Shown: piece after piece, positions 16,503 to 25,286 of the stretch
How positions within the stretch are numbered: position 1 is the stretch's first letter
Layout of the letters: every line of letters begins with the position of its first letter
NCBI RefSeq assembly: GCF_003367175.1
Contig: NZ_QRGA01000007.1
Span: forward strand, 31,042-95,041
Direction: 5' to 3'
Length of the DNA: 64,000 bases
DNA from: Trinickia dinghuensis
GTDB lineage: Bacteria; Pseudomonadota; Gammaproteobacteria; Burkholderiales; Burkholderiaceae
The notes under the pieces: generated by a model
What the model saw: the letters and a program-made list of their open reading frames with translations, nothing else
The model's database searches: none
Told to the model about the DNA's origin: nothing
Position numbers and translations under genes: made by a program

Positions 16503-17504
16503 ATGGCAGGGAAGAAGCTAACGTACCGCGCGATCGTGGCGACATGCATTGCGCTATTGGGAGGGCAAGTCACCGTTGCGCGCGCGGCGGACAGTTGGGC
16601 GCCGCGTCGGCCCGTCGAGATCGTCGTCCCGAGCGCACCCGGCGGCGGCCTTGATCTCGTGGGCCGGACATTACAAAGCGTCATCCAGCAGGAGCACCTT
16701 GCCAGCAAACCGATCACGGTGGCGAACCGTCCCGGCGGCGGGGGAACGGTGGGGCTGGCCTACATCAACTCCCATCCGGGCGATGGCGATTACGTAAGCG
16801 TGCAGGCGCTGCCGTTGATTACCAATCGAATCACCGGACAAAGCACGATCGGTCTCGACGACGTGACGCCGCTCGCGGTGCTCGTCACCGAACAAGTCGT
16901 GTTCTCCGCGCCCGAGGATTCGCCGGTGAAGACCGGCCAGGATTTGCTGCAAATGCTGAAGAAGAATCCGGCGTCGGTCAGCTTCGCGGTTTCGAGTTCG
17001 CCGGGCGGTCAGAGTCACGACGCGGCGGCGCTCGTCGTCAAGGCTGCCGGCGCGAATCCGACGAAGCTGAAGATGGTGTTCTTCGATTCGGGCGGCGAAG
17101 CGGTGACGTCGCTGATGGGTGGGCACGTCACGGTGGCGGCGACCCCCGCGGGCGTTGTACTGGGGCCGAGCCAAGCGAAGCGCATTCGCCTCATTGCCAT
17201 CTCGGGCGGTAAGCGCGAACAGGGCGCGCTTGCGAACGTGCCGACGTGGAAGGAGCAGGGCGTCGATGTCGATTTCACGACATGGCGCGTGCTGGTGGGG
17301 CCGAAGGGCATGACGCCCGCCCAGATCGCCTGGTGGGACAACGTTTTGCAAAAAGCGACGTCGTCTCCCCAGTGGGCCGCGGCGGTCAAACGCAACTTGT
17401 GGACCGCCGACTATCAGGACAGCAAGGAAACGAGAACCTTTCTGCAAAACGAGCGGGGGCGCTTGACGCCTTTGCTGGGCGAACTCGGTCTTGCGAAGAA
17501 CTAG
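16503..17504 (+). CDS. tctC: Tripartite tricarboxylate transporter periplasmic binding protein TctC (Bug family)
   Basis: A 333-residue Bug/TctC solute-binding protein. ATG 16503 is preferred because GGAGGAG lies just upstream; the frame opens at 16398. The signal peptide runs to about residue 28 (ARA-AD). Family motifs are the RPVEIVVPSAPGGGLD region, the NRPGGGGTVGLAYI loop, and the later SPGGQSHDAAA segment. It delivers the substrate to TctAB encoded upstream. After its stop, 17505-17699 holds a predicted GntR operator and the promoter region of the next gene. Confidence 0.93.
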   Translation: MAGKKLTYRAIVATCIALLGGQVTVARAADSWAPRRPVEIVVPSAPGGGLDLVGRTLQSVIQQEHLASKPITVANRPGGGGTVGLAYINSHPGDGDYVSVQALPLITNRITGQSTIGLDDVTPLAVLVTEQVVFSAPEDSPVKTGQDLLQMLKKNPASVSFAVSSSPGGQSHDAAALVVKAAGANPTKLKMVFFDSGGEAVTSLMGGHVTVAATPAGVVLGPSQAKRIRLIAISGGKREQGALANVPTWKEQGVDVDFTTWRVLVGPKGMTPAQIAWWDNVLQKATSSPQWAAAVKRNLWTADYQDSKETRTFLQNERGRLTPLLGELGLAKN

Positions 17505-17626
17505 ACGTCGGTCGATGTAGCTCGAGGTGGTGGGGTGGGAAGCACGTAAGGCACAACAAGAAGGAGGCCTCGCTCACGGAGTGGGAAGGGGCCGATAGGT
17601 TGATTCGACGCTAGCCTCTCAATTTA

Positions 17627-17639
17627 TTAGTAGTACTAA
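17627..17639. promoter_or_regulatory. Predicted GntR/FCD operator 2
   Basis: TTAG-TAGTA-CTAA, the best copy of the pattern. The inner TAGTAGTACTA fits the FadR-type consensus TNGTNNNACNA. It lies about 60 nt before the YVTN-propeller gene. Confidence 0.55.
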
Positions 17640-17699
17640 CAAAAAGCACAGATACAAATCGCGCCAAGGATGAGATCAATGAAAACGATAGGAGACACC

Positions 17700-18716
17700 A
17701 TGCAGCCTCTCTTCAAAACAGCGTGCCTGGCCATTGCGGCAGCATGCGTCATCGCCGGACCGATACAGGCGAACGCAAGCACGAACCCGGATACGGATGC
17801 GACCGCGTCGACGCACTACAAGCTCGTCAAAACCATCGATCTGCCCGGGAAGGGCGGTCACGGCGACTGGGTGGTGTTCGATCCGGCCACTCACGAAATC
17901 TGGGTTGTGCAATCGCCTGACCATGCCGTCGTGGTGCTCGATGCGGATACGCTCGCGGTCAAAGCGACGATCCTGGGCATCCAAGACGGAAACGGTATCG
18001 CGCTGAACGACAAGTTCGCATTCGTGGCGGACGCCAAGGCCAACAAGCTCGTCGTGATCGACAAGCGAACGTTCAAGCAAGTCGCTGCTGTCGATACCGC
18101 GGGCAAGGCCCCGGACGGCGTGGCGCTCGATACGAAGAACTCGCGCGTGTACGTGGCCAACGACGACAGCGACACCGAGAGCGTCTTCATGGACCAGCCG
18201 CCGTTCACACGAGTGGGGACCATCGCGCTGACGCCGCAACCGGCCAAGCACGGCCCCGACGTCAATCTCTATGAGCCCTCGCTCGGGCGCATTTACCAGC
18301 CGGTGGACAATGTCGTCGATGTGATCGACCCAGCCGCGCAGAAGGTGGTCGCGGTGTGGAAGTTTCACCTCAAGAAGGATGCCAAGCCGATGGTCTACGA
18401 CAGCCAAGGCAAGCATCTGATCATCGGCAGCCGCGACGAGAAGGTCCTGATCGTCGACCCCGACGGCAAGCTCGTCGCGACCGTTCCCTTCGAAGGCGGC
18501 AACATCGACCAGACTGCGATCGATGTCGGCGCGCGGCGGATTTTCCTGGGTGACAAGTCGGGTGAAGTGGATGTCATCGATCTCGACACGCATCAGGTTG
18601 TCGACCATCTGCATACCGAAAAGAACGTCCATACCCTGGCCGTCGACCCACGCACGCATCGAATCTTCGTCTACCTGAACGAGAGCAACAAGGTAGACGT
18701 GTTCGAACCGGTCTGA
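17700..18716 (+). CDS. Exported YncE/YVTN-type beta-propeller protein
   Basis: A 338-residue protein. ATG 17700 is chosen for the GGAG 6 nt upstream; two further ATGs lie upstream in frame. A signal peptide (to about residue 25, QANA-S) is followed by repeated propeller blades of the YVTN type. Recurrent pieces are VVVLDADTLAV, LVVIDKRTF, RVYVANDDSD, VDVIDPAAQKVVAV and VDVIDLDTHQVV. Such proteins act as periplasmic scaffolds or binding proteins of largely unknown role. A predicted GntR/FCD operator upstream suggests co-regulation with the tct cluster. Confidence 0.8.
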   Translation: MQPLFKTACLAIAAACVIAGPIQANASTNPDTDATASTHYKLVKTIDLPGKGGHGDWVVFDPATHEIWVVQSPDHAVVVLDADTLAVKATILGIQDGNGIALNDKFAFVADAKANKLVVIDKRTFKQVAAVDTAGKAPDGVALDTKNSRVYVANDDSDTESVFMDQPPFTRVGTIALTPQPAKHGPDVNLYEPSLGRIYQPVDNVVDVIDPAAQKVVAVWKFHLKKDAKPMVYDSQGKHLIIGSRDEKVLIVDPDGKLVATVPFEGGNIDQTAIDVGARRIFLGDKSGEVDVIDLDTHQVVDHLHTEKNVHTLAVDPRTHRIFVYLNESNKVDVFEPV

Positions 18717-18762
18717 CGCATTTCCATGTTGTTCCCGAATTCGAATCGTCCGAATCATATAT

Positions 18763-18775
18763 TTAGGAATACTAA
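18763..18775. promoter_or_regulatory. Predicted GntR/FCD operator 3
   Basis: TTAG-GAATA-CTAA, 15 nt before the porin start. The symmetric arms match operators 1 and 2; the spacer differs. Confidence 0.45.
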
Positions 18776-18790
18776 GGAATAGGAGATGTT

Positions 18791-19945
18791 ATGGAGACGC
18801 CAATCAAATTCCGATCTATTGCTGTCGTGCTCGCCACGCTGCCTTTGGCATCGCTCGCTCAAGCGCAAAACAGCGTGACGCTGTACGGCGAGCTCGACGA
18901 TGGGATTGCCTACTACAACAATGTCGGACAGCATTCGCTGGTGGAAATGCAGGGTGCTGACCTGACGGCCAACAAGTGGGGGCTCAAGGGTAATGAGGAT
19001 CTGGGCGGTGGAAACAAGGCGATCTTCACCTTGGAAAATGGATTCAACATCAACAACGGGAAGCTGAGCCAAGGCGGGCGGGAGTTCGGGAAGAAGGCCT
19101 TCGTCGGTCTCGCTAATTCCCGGCTCGGGACAATCACGCTCGGGCGGCAACTCGATTCGACGGTGGACCTCGTTCAGCCGCTGACCGCCGACGTCTACGG
19201 TCCGGCGTTCACGACGCCGGGGGATGCCGACAACAACGACAACAGCTTCCGGCTGCAGAACGCGGTCAAGTACGAGAGTCCGCTCTTGGCCGGCTTTCAA
19301 TTCGAGGTGATGTACGGGCTTGGGGGCGTGGCCGGCAGCCTCGCATCGCAGAGTTCTTCTTCCGCGGCGTTGAGCTATAAGCAAGGAGGATTCAGCGTGG
19401 CGGCCGGATATGTGTTCGCTCGAAACGATGGCCCAGGCGGGGCGTCCACCGCCGACGAAACACAAAATAGCGCCGTGACGCCGTTATACGGGAGCACGGC
19501 TTTCGTCGGATCGCGGATGATCGTTCACGCCGCGGCTCAGTACGAACGTGGCGGCCTCACGGCTAATATCCGCTACAGCAATGCGCAGTGGAAGCCGTAT
19601 GGGACTTACGCCGCTTTCAATCGAACCGAAACGTTCAATACAGCCGCGGCTTCACTCGGCTATTTCATTACGCCAGCCACTGAGGTCAACGTCGGCTACA
19701 CGTTCACGAAATCGAGCGGGGCATCCTCGGCGACCTACAACAACGTCGCCGCGGGGTTCCAATACCTCCTGTCCAAGCGCACCACGCTCTATACGGTCGC
19801 TGCCTACTCGCATGCAAGTGGAACGACCTTCAGCCAAGATGGAGAGAGCATCGTGCCGGCCGGAGGCACCGTAGGCGACTTGGCGTCCAGTTCGAGCACG
19901 CCTAGCCAGGTTGTGTTGATTTTTGGTGTGACGACGAAATTCTAA
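18791..19945 (+). CDS. Outer-membrane porin (Porin_4, OmpC-like)
   Basis: A 384-residue Gram-negative porin of the beta-proteobacterial type. It has a signal peptide to about residue 25 (LAQAQ), the typical start NSVTLYGELDDGIAYYNN, the SRLGTITLGRQ motif near residue 115, and a C-terminal Phe (FGVTTKF) required for outer-membrane assembly. AGGAGA precedes the ATG. It ends the catabolic/uptake cluster and probably provides outer-membrane entry for its substrate. A predicted GntR operator overlaps the leader. Confidence 0.93.
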   Translation: METPIKFRSIAVVLATLPLASLAQAQNSVTLYGELDDGIAYYNNVGQHSLVEMQGADLTANKWGLKGNEDLGGGNKAIFTLENGFNINNGKLSQGGREFGKKAFVGLANSRLGTITLGRQLDSTVDLVQPLTADVYGPAFTTPGDADNNDNSFRLQNAVKYESPLLAGFQFEVMYGLGGVAGSLASQSSSSAALSYKQGGFSVAAGYVFARNDGPGGASTADETQNSAVTPLYGSTAFVGSRMIVHAAAQYERGGLTANIRYSNAQWKPYGTYAAFNRTETFNTAAASLGYFITPATEVNVGYTFTKSSGASSATYNNVAAGFQYLLSKRTTLYTVAAYSHASGTTFSQDGESIVPAGGTVGDLASSSSTPSQVVLIFGVTTKF

Positions 19946-20196
19946 GATGCTGTAAAAACTTTCTCGTGTGCTCGATCCGCCGATGCGGACGGGCCGCAGC
20001 CGCTTATCCGCGAAGCACGGGTGCGCTCCTTGCTTCTCGCCTTGCGTTTCCCTGAACGAACGCTCTTCAACAGGCGGTTCATTAACACGCATGTCTGCGC
20101 ATCGCGATACCGGGAGTGACACCCGCAGCGTCGTGCGGACGCTGTCTCACTCCTGGGCCACCGGCAGTGGCCCTGGCCTGGCGAACGCGCAGTGGC

Positions 20197-20274
20197 TAGC
20201 CGTCAGCTAATTTTGCCTACGTGGGCGCGGTGTCGGTCGCCGATACACGATGGCCCTTCGTCGCGTTCCGATCG
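20197..20274 (+). repeat. Dispersed repeat copy 2 (partner 1044-1120)
   Basis: Similar to 1044-1120. In one frame it reads ANFAYVGAVSVADTRWPF then VAFRS, interrupted by stops on both sides (TAG 20197-20199, TGA after the segment). The gap 19946-20588 otherwise shows only short frames with no recognisable gene; a hydrophobic fragment near 20350-20400 may be another remnant. Confidence 0.55.
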
Positions 20275-20588
20275 TGCAGTTGAGCGTCAAACCGCCCGTC
20301 GTCGGCGAACTGCGCGCGCTGGGCGCTGCGCGTAGCTAGCTAGCTGGGTGGCGGCGATGGGCATGAGCCTCGTAGTGGGAGCGTGGTTCGCGTCTAAGGT
20401 GCTTTTGTGAGGTTGGTGTGGTTTGTTACTCGGACATCGTCTGATTTTTTGGGGGGACTGAACTGCGGGGGAGCGTTGATGGCAAGCTGGCCTACTGCGT
20501 CGTGTTGTGGTGATCGAACACGGCGTACCGGTCGGCGTGGGCCTTTCAACTGCGCGCGTGTGATCCATTTAGGAATAATGGGGGTCCT

Positions 20589-20780
20589 GTGAAGGCCTTT
20601 CGCAGCAAGCGTCTCGATGATGTACTCAAGGATCCGAAGGCCTCTGAGCAGCTTCGGCTATTTCTAGCTTCGGCGTCGCTCATCCAACCGAGCAGCGTCG
20701 AAATCACGGTGAAGGACTCAAACGGAAACACGGTCTGTTATCTGCCGAGGCTCGTCCGTGTAGGCGGATGGAACGCATGA
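20589..20780 (+). CDS. Small hypothetical protein, first of a coupled pair
   Basis: A 63-residue hydrophilic protein starting at GTG 20589 (GGGGGTCC-like purine run just upstream). It contains a helical segment (LKDPKASEQLRLFLASASL) and an ITVKDSNGNTVCYLP strand-like end. I do not recognise it. Its stop overlaps the next start as ATGA (20777-20780), so the two proteins are probably made together. Confidence 0.5.
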   Translation: MKAFRSKRLDDVLKDPKASEQLRLFLASASLIQPSSVEITVKDSNGNTVCYLPRLVRVGGWNA

Positions 20781-21676
20781 ACGTAGCATTTCCAGCTCTA
20801 TTCCTCTTCCTCGTTGCCCTGCCTGGTTTCCTCTTCCGCCAGTTCTTCCAGCGCAACGAGGTGCGCACGGCAAATCACGCGCCGTTTGGCGCAGTCGCGC
20901 TCAAAGCGCTTCTTTGCGCGGCGTTGTTCAATGCACTCGTCGCGAGCGCGGTATGCCTGGCGGGTTATGAGATCAAACTTCGCGATGTCATTCATCTGCT
21001 CGTCGGCGGTGCCGCGCCGCTCAACCATATTGAGGACAGGCTGATCTGGCTAGATCTTCATCCGGTTACCGGTCTTGGCTATTTCGCCCTCACCAATGGT
21101 TTGGCGCTCGTTTCAGCACTTCTTCTCCGATGGTTGGTCCGGCGCTGGGAACTTGATCGAGTGGGAAGCCCATTTGCGCGCGCCGCGCGAGGCGATGCGC
21201 CCTGGTACTACTTGTTTGCTGGGCTCGACCAGCCAAAGAATCAAGCTGCCGATGGCGCGACGGTGGCGGCCGTAGTCGAATATAAGGAGGGTTCCTATCT
21301 CTACACCGGTCTGCTCGACGGTTACGAGGTCAACGAGCAAGGGCAATTGGATCGTCTTCTGTTGCTGAAGGCTCAACGTCGAAGATTTGAGCACGATCGG
21401 GAGTACGACGCGGCTGCCCAAATGTACCAGGACGATAAGACACGCTTCTATCCAATTGGGGGCGATGTCTTCGTGCTCAGGTACGACGATGTGAAAACGC
21501 TCAACGTTACTTATCTATCGCTGCATAAGAAACGACAATTTGGCGGGCAGACGCCGGTTCAAGTTGATCTCGGTCTCAGCACGATCATGCATCGGACGGG
21601 AGGCAGGAACGAGACATCCAAGCATATATCGGCGCGTCAACGCACGGATTTTCCACGTCTTGTAAACGCTGACTGA
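20777..21676 (+). CDS. Membrane protein of unknown function, possibly DUF6338-like
   Basis: A 299-residue protein starting at ATG 20777 in an ATGA overlap with the small upstream gene (the frame also has ATG 20768). Three membrane segments lie in the first 125 residues (LFLFLVALPGFLF; LKALLCAALFNALVASAV; FALTNGLALVSALLL). A soluble domain follows with a YLYTGLLDGYEVNEQGQLD segment and a DVFVLRYDDVKTLNVTYL end. The overall plan resembles DUF6338-type proteins, but I am not sure. No function can be assigned. Confidence 0.6.
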   Translation: MNVAFPALFLFLVALPGFLFRQFFQRNEVRTANHAPFGAVALKALLCAALFNALVASAVCLAGYEIKLRDVIHLLVGGAAPLNHIEDRLIWLDLHPVTGLGYFALTNGLALVSALLLRWLVRRWELDRVGSPFARAARGDAPWYYLFAGLDQPKNQAADGATVAAVVEYKEGSYLYTGLLDGYEVNEQGQLDRLLLLKAQRRRFEHDREYDAAAQMYQDDKTRFYPIGGDVFVLRYDDVKTLNVTYLSLHKKRQFGGQTPVQVDLGLSTIMHRTGGRNETSKHISARQRTDFPRLVNAD

Positions 21677-21818
21677 GCTCGCTCCAGCGGAGAACCGCTT
21701 CGGCATTAAGTTGAACATGACCATCAATTCGCATATGCTCGCCGGCGTGCCTCCATGACGCCAATTGTGAAGAGGCGCTCAAACTGATTGCGGATATCGT
21801 TAATCCAACCGTAAGAAT

Positions 21819-22769
21819 ATGAACCGCCAATTCGCCCCGCTACTCGTTGCTCTCGCGACGACGTTACTCACCGCCACCGCCCAAGCCGCCGGCACTGCCC
21901 ACTCTCTGGACCAGGCCGCCTCGAAACTCAAAACCCCTGAGGCCCGCGCAGCTTTCAACCAGGACATGGGCAACACGCCCGAGCCTGACGGCTTCGGCAC
22001 GCACTTGCCGGCAGGTTTCACAAAGCAAGCCGTCATCGCCCAAGTCGCTCCGGGGCAAGACGCCGCCCGTGCCGTCCTAGTCGGTGTCAAACCGTGGCCG
22101 CAACGCGCTAACGCGTACGTCGCGATTGTCTGCGTCGCCACGACCGACAAGATCGCCAAGGAAGAAACGGAATTCCGACCGGCTCAACAATGTGACGGTG
22201 TCGACTCGACTAGCGACAACCCAACTGCCTCACAAGATCTCGTCTGGCTAGGCGTATTCGAGCGCGGTACGGACGGCGCGCCGAAATTGATCGCTCGCAC
22301 CGAGCAGCCCCTCGATCACGGGGTCGACTGGGACGCAACGAACCTCCAAGCCCCGGACAACCTCCCTGCGGACTCAGGCAAAGGCGGGTCACTCCCCGAG
22401 CAATGGTTGCGTTTCGATCTTGCGCCCTATCAGTTGCGCGCGGGTGACTACGCTTTCGGTGTTCGCGCCGGCTGGTCTGTCTCGTACTCCGGCGGTGGCG
22501 GCGACTTCGAAGCGCTCTACCTGTACCGAATCGACGGCGCCGCGATCCGCTTGGTTTTCGCTCAGCCGATGATGTACTACCGCAATATCGCCGGCGATTG
22601 GCACAAGGACGGCACGCGCGACCATGACATCGAGGACGGCAGCAATACGCTGTCGGTCCTGCCCACCGCTACGAATGGTTTCCGCGATTGGCAACTGCGT
22701 CAGCATGGTGGCAAGTGGCGTAAAACGTTTCAGTGGTCCGCTCAAGACGGCGCGTACGTTTCACGCTAA
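21819..22769 (+). CDS. Exported protein of unknown function
   Basis: A 316-residue protein with a clear signal peptide (to about residue 23, AQAAG). The mature part is polar with two cysteines (VCVATT and AQQCDG), a Gly-rich SYSGGGGDFEALYLYR segment and a tryptophan-rich C-terminus. No family is recognised. It stands alone: 142 nt after the preceding membrane gene and convergent with the HAF-repeat gene 163 nt downstream. Confidence 0.65.
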   Translation: MNRQFAPLLVALATTLLTATAQAAGTAHSLDQAASKLKTPEARAAFNQDMGNTPEPDGFGTHLPAGFTKQAVIAQVAPGQDAARAVLVGVKPWPQRANAYVAIVCVATTDKIAKEETEFRPAQQCDGVDSTSDNPTASQDLVWLGVFERGTDGAPKLIARTEQPLDHGVDWDATNLQAPDNLPADSGKGGSLPEQWLRFDLAPYQLRAGDYAFGVRAGWSVSYSGGGGDFEALYLYRIDGAAIRLVFAQPMMYYRNIAGDWHKDGTRDHDIEDGSNTLSVLPTATNGFRDWQLRQHGGKWRKTFQWSAQDGAYVSR

Positions 22770-22932
22770 AAGCCGTGTCGGCGCGTGATGATCTCGCGCG
22801 CCGGTCCAAACAAATATCTGTACATCAAGGCGCGAAATGTCCACGTCTCGTAGTTGGTGGCTAGGCTCTCCCCAGCAGGAACTCGCAGCGGGTCGGCGCG
22901 TGTTTCTCTAGCGCGCCGGCCCATCCTGGTTT

Positions 22933-24117
22933 CTACTTCGTCCAAAGCACCGCGTGGAACGCCCCAGTCGCGTTAAGCGCGTCTCCCACCACCTGCCCGT
23001 TATCGCTGATCCCGAGTGCCTCGCTAAAATCCCCACCGGGAAGCGTACCGAGATCATTCATCACACCGCCCGAATACAAGAAGGCGTGTTCAACCGCCCC
23101 TGCATCGTCCGACACGCCGACGATATCCCCTCTTGAATTAATCGCATTCGCGACGCTGTAAGTCCCTCCAGGCAGCGTCCCAAGATCGATCATCTGCCCG
23201 TTCTGATACAGAAACGCGTGCTGGGCCCCGCTAGCGTTATCCGCATACCCAACGATCTGTCCGTTGTTATTCGTCGCCGTTGCCTGGCTGAACGTCCCGC
23301 CGGGAAGCGTGCCCAAATCGGTCATCACACCGTTCTGATCTGAAAACGCGTGCGTGGTGAACGGCGGCCCGGTCACGATGCTCGAGAAGCCCACCACTTG
23401 CCCGCGATTGTTGATCCCCATCGCCTGGCTGGTGTCGCCGCCAGGCAGCGTGCCGAGATCGTTCATCACTCCGTTGTCGAACAGAAAGCCGTGCGGATTC
23501 CCATCCGCGGCGTAACCGTAGCCTACGATCTGGCCGCGATTATTGATCCCTGTCGCTTCGCTGCTGAGGTTGCCCGAAAGCGAGCCGAGGTCGGTCATTG
23601 TGCCCTTGTCATAGATGAAAGCGCGGTCTGCTCCGGTGTTGCCATGGATTGTCGAAAGTCCAACGATTTGGCCGCGCTCGTTGATCGCCATCGCCTGACT
23701 ATCGTTGCCTCCAGGCAGCGCGCCGAGATCGGTCATCGCGCCCTTGTCGTACAGGAACGCGTGAAACAACCTGTGCGGAGGGCTGAACGGGATGATCCCG
23801 CTTGCAGGGGCGAGGGCGGAGAAGTTCGAATACCCGACTACCTGTCCGCGGCTATTGATGCCGGTAGCGTAGCTATTGAGCCCGCCGGGCAGCGTCCCGA
23901 GATCATTGATCGTCAGATTTTGCGCGATGGCCGATTGTGACGCGGCGGCGGCCAACACGCCGAAAACGGAAAGCGCGCGGGCAATGTAGTGCCTTGCGGA
24001 TTGGCGAGGTGGCGTTTTCGTAGCGGAAGTAATCGAAGTCGTGGAAGTATCGGAGAGGCCATTTCCGATTGCAGCAAACAAGTCGAAGCGAACCGCAAGG
24101 CGTGAGCGAGCAGTCAT
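22933..24117 (-). CDS. HAF-repeat extracellular protein
   Basis: A 394-residue protein with about 60 N-terminal residues ending in a hydrophobic export-like segment (ALSVFGVLAAAASQSAIAQ). Seven tandem repeats of about 45 residues follow, each opening with DLGTLPGG or a close variant and continuing with a GINNRGQVVGYS-like half. The His-Ala-Phe triplet that names the family (HAFLY, HAFSD) recurs between repeats. HAF repeats probably form a propeller-like or beta structure; function is unknown. No PEP-CTERM anchor is visible. The long region before the signal segment suggests the true start may be later, but no ATG lies there. Confidence 0.85.
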   Translation of the reverse strand: MTARSRLAVRFDLFAAIGNGLSDTSTTSITSATKTPPRQSARHYIARALSVFGVLAAAASQSAIAQNLTINDLGTLPGGLNSYATGINSRGQVVGYSNFSALAPASGIIPFSPPHRLFHAFLYDKGAMTDLGALPGGNDSQAMAINERGQIVGLSTIHGNTGADRAFIYDKGTMTDLGSLSGNLSSEATGINNRGQIVGYGYAADGNPHGFLFDNGVMNDLGTLPGGDTSQAMGINNRGQVVGFSSIVTGPPFTTHAFSDQNGVMTDLGTLPGGTFSQATATNNNGQIVGYADNASGAQHAFLYQNGQMIDLGTLPGGTYSVANAINSRGDIVGVSDDAGAVEHAFLYSGGVMNDLGTLPGGDFSEALGISDNGQVVGDALNATGAFHAVLWTK

Positions 24118-24602
24118 TTGTTAGCTCCTTGATCGTGAGGCTCTGGGGTAACCCGTCTTCAGGCGCCTTCGCGGCGATCTGCTCCACGAGCGATTTTCGA
24201 GTACGACTCAGGGGCTGTTGACTTCCCAGCGAGTACGGCTTGACGGGGCTCAAACCGGAGCGGCTAATGCGAGCAACATGCCAAGTCCGGTGGCGATTGG
24301 GGGAGTGGAACGCCGCAGGTCAGCGGAGGCTGTATTTCCCGGCGGAATGCATAGGTTTTGTTGCAGGGGAGAAAACTTTTCGTGAGATAACAGGCATGGT
24401 GGAAGCCTCGCTCCACCCGAGGGAACAAGCAGGGGCTTCAAGAAGCGGCATTTGAACGAAGCGCCGTACTTAGCGTAATCGCCACACCGTTCGCCGCTCA
24501 AGAATATGTTTCAGTTATGAAACGCGGGAAGGTGCGAGCACGACCGCAATCCCCCCACTCGCCTTAAAATCTCCCCATCGCCCCCCGAACGCGGACTTCT
24601 CC
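24118..24602. other. 485-bp intergenic region with no recognised feature
   Basis: Lies between the divergent HAF-repeat and response-regulator genes and must carry both promoters. Only a short unconvincing ORF (24240-24455) is present; I see no clear consensus promoter, hairpin or operator. Confidence 0.5.
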
Positions 24603-25286
24603 ATGCGCATCCTGGTCATCGAAGACGAGTCCAAAACCGCCGCCTACGTCAAGAAGGGGCTGGAAGAGTCGGGCTATAGCGTCGACGTGGCGAACGACGG
24701 CGCCGACGGCCTGATCCTCGCGCAGGAGGAGCATTACGACGTCATCGTCCTCGACGTCATGCTGCCGACGATGGACGGCTGGGCCATCGTCAAGACGCTG
24801 CGCGCCACCCGCACCACACCGGTGCTGTTCCTCACGGCCCGCGACGACGTTGCCGATCGCGTCCATGGTCTGGAACTCGGCGCCGATGACTATCTCGTCA
24901 AGCCGTTCGCCTTCGTCGAATTGCTCGCCCGCGTGCGCACGCTCGCGCGTCGCGGTCCGCCCCGCGAAAGCGAAATGCTGAAGGTCGGCGATCTAGAAAT
25001 CGACGTCATGCGGCGCCGCGTGCGCCGAGGCTCCACGCGCATCGATCTGACGCCGCGCGAATTCGCGCTGCTGCAACTGCTCGTGCGCCGCCAGGGCGAG
25101 GTACTGAGCCGCACGCAGATCGCCTCCTATGTCTGGGATATGAATTTCGACAGCGACACGAACGTGGTCGAGGTTGCGATCCGTCGCCTGCGCGCCAAAA
25201 TCGACGACGATTTTCCGGTCAAGCTGATCCAGACGGTGCGCGGCGTCGGCTACGTCATCGCGGCCAACGAGGCCGAGGCCGATTGA
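24603..25286 (+). CDS. OmpR-family response regulator (heavy-metal/efflux type)
   Basis: A 227-residue regulator with an N-terminal receiver domain (about 2-115) and a C-terminal winged-helix DNA-binding domain (about 130-222). D51 in VIVLDVMLP is the phospho-acceptor, with acidic E7/D8 and K101 (VKPF). Sequence flavour is that of CopR/CzcR/IrlR regulators. The stop overlaps the kinase start (TGATG), so the pair is translationally coupled. The RND pump on the opposite strand downstream is the obvious but unproven target. Confidence 0.93.
   Translation: MRILVIEDESKTAAYVKKGLEESGYSVDVANDGADGLILAQEEHYDVIVLDVMLPTMDGWAIVKTLRATRTTPVLFLTARDDVADRVHGLELGADDYLVKPFAFVELLARVRTLARRGPPRESEMLKVGDLEIDVMRRRVRRGSTRIDLTPREFALLQLLVRRQGEVLSRTQIASYVWDMNFDSDTNVVEVAIRRLRAKIDDDFPVKLIQTVRGVGYVIAANEAEAD

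Noticed and set aside
20287-20568. 93-residue minus-strand ORF
   Set aside because: No ribosome site, biased Arg/Pro composition, and located in decayed DNA.
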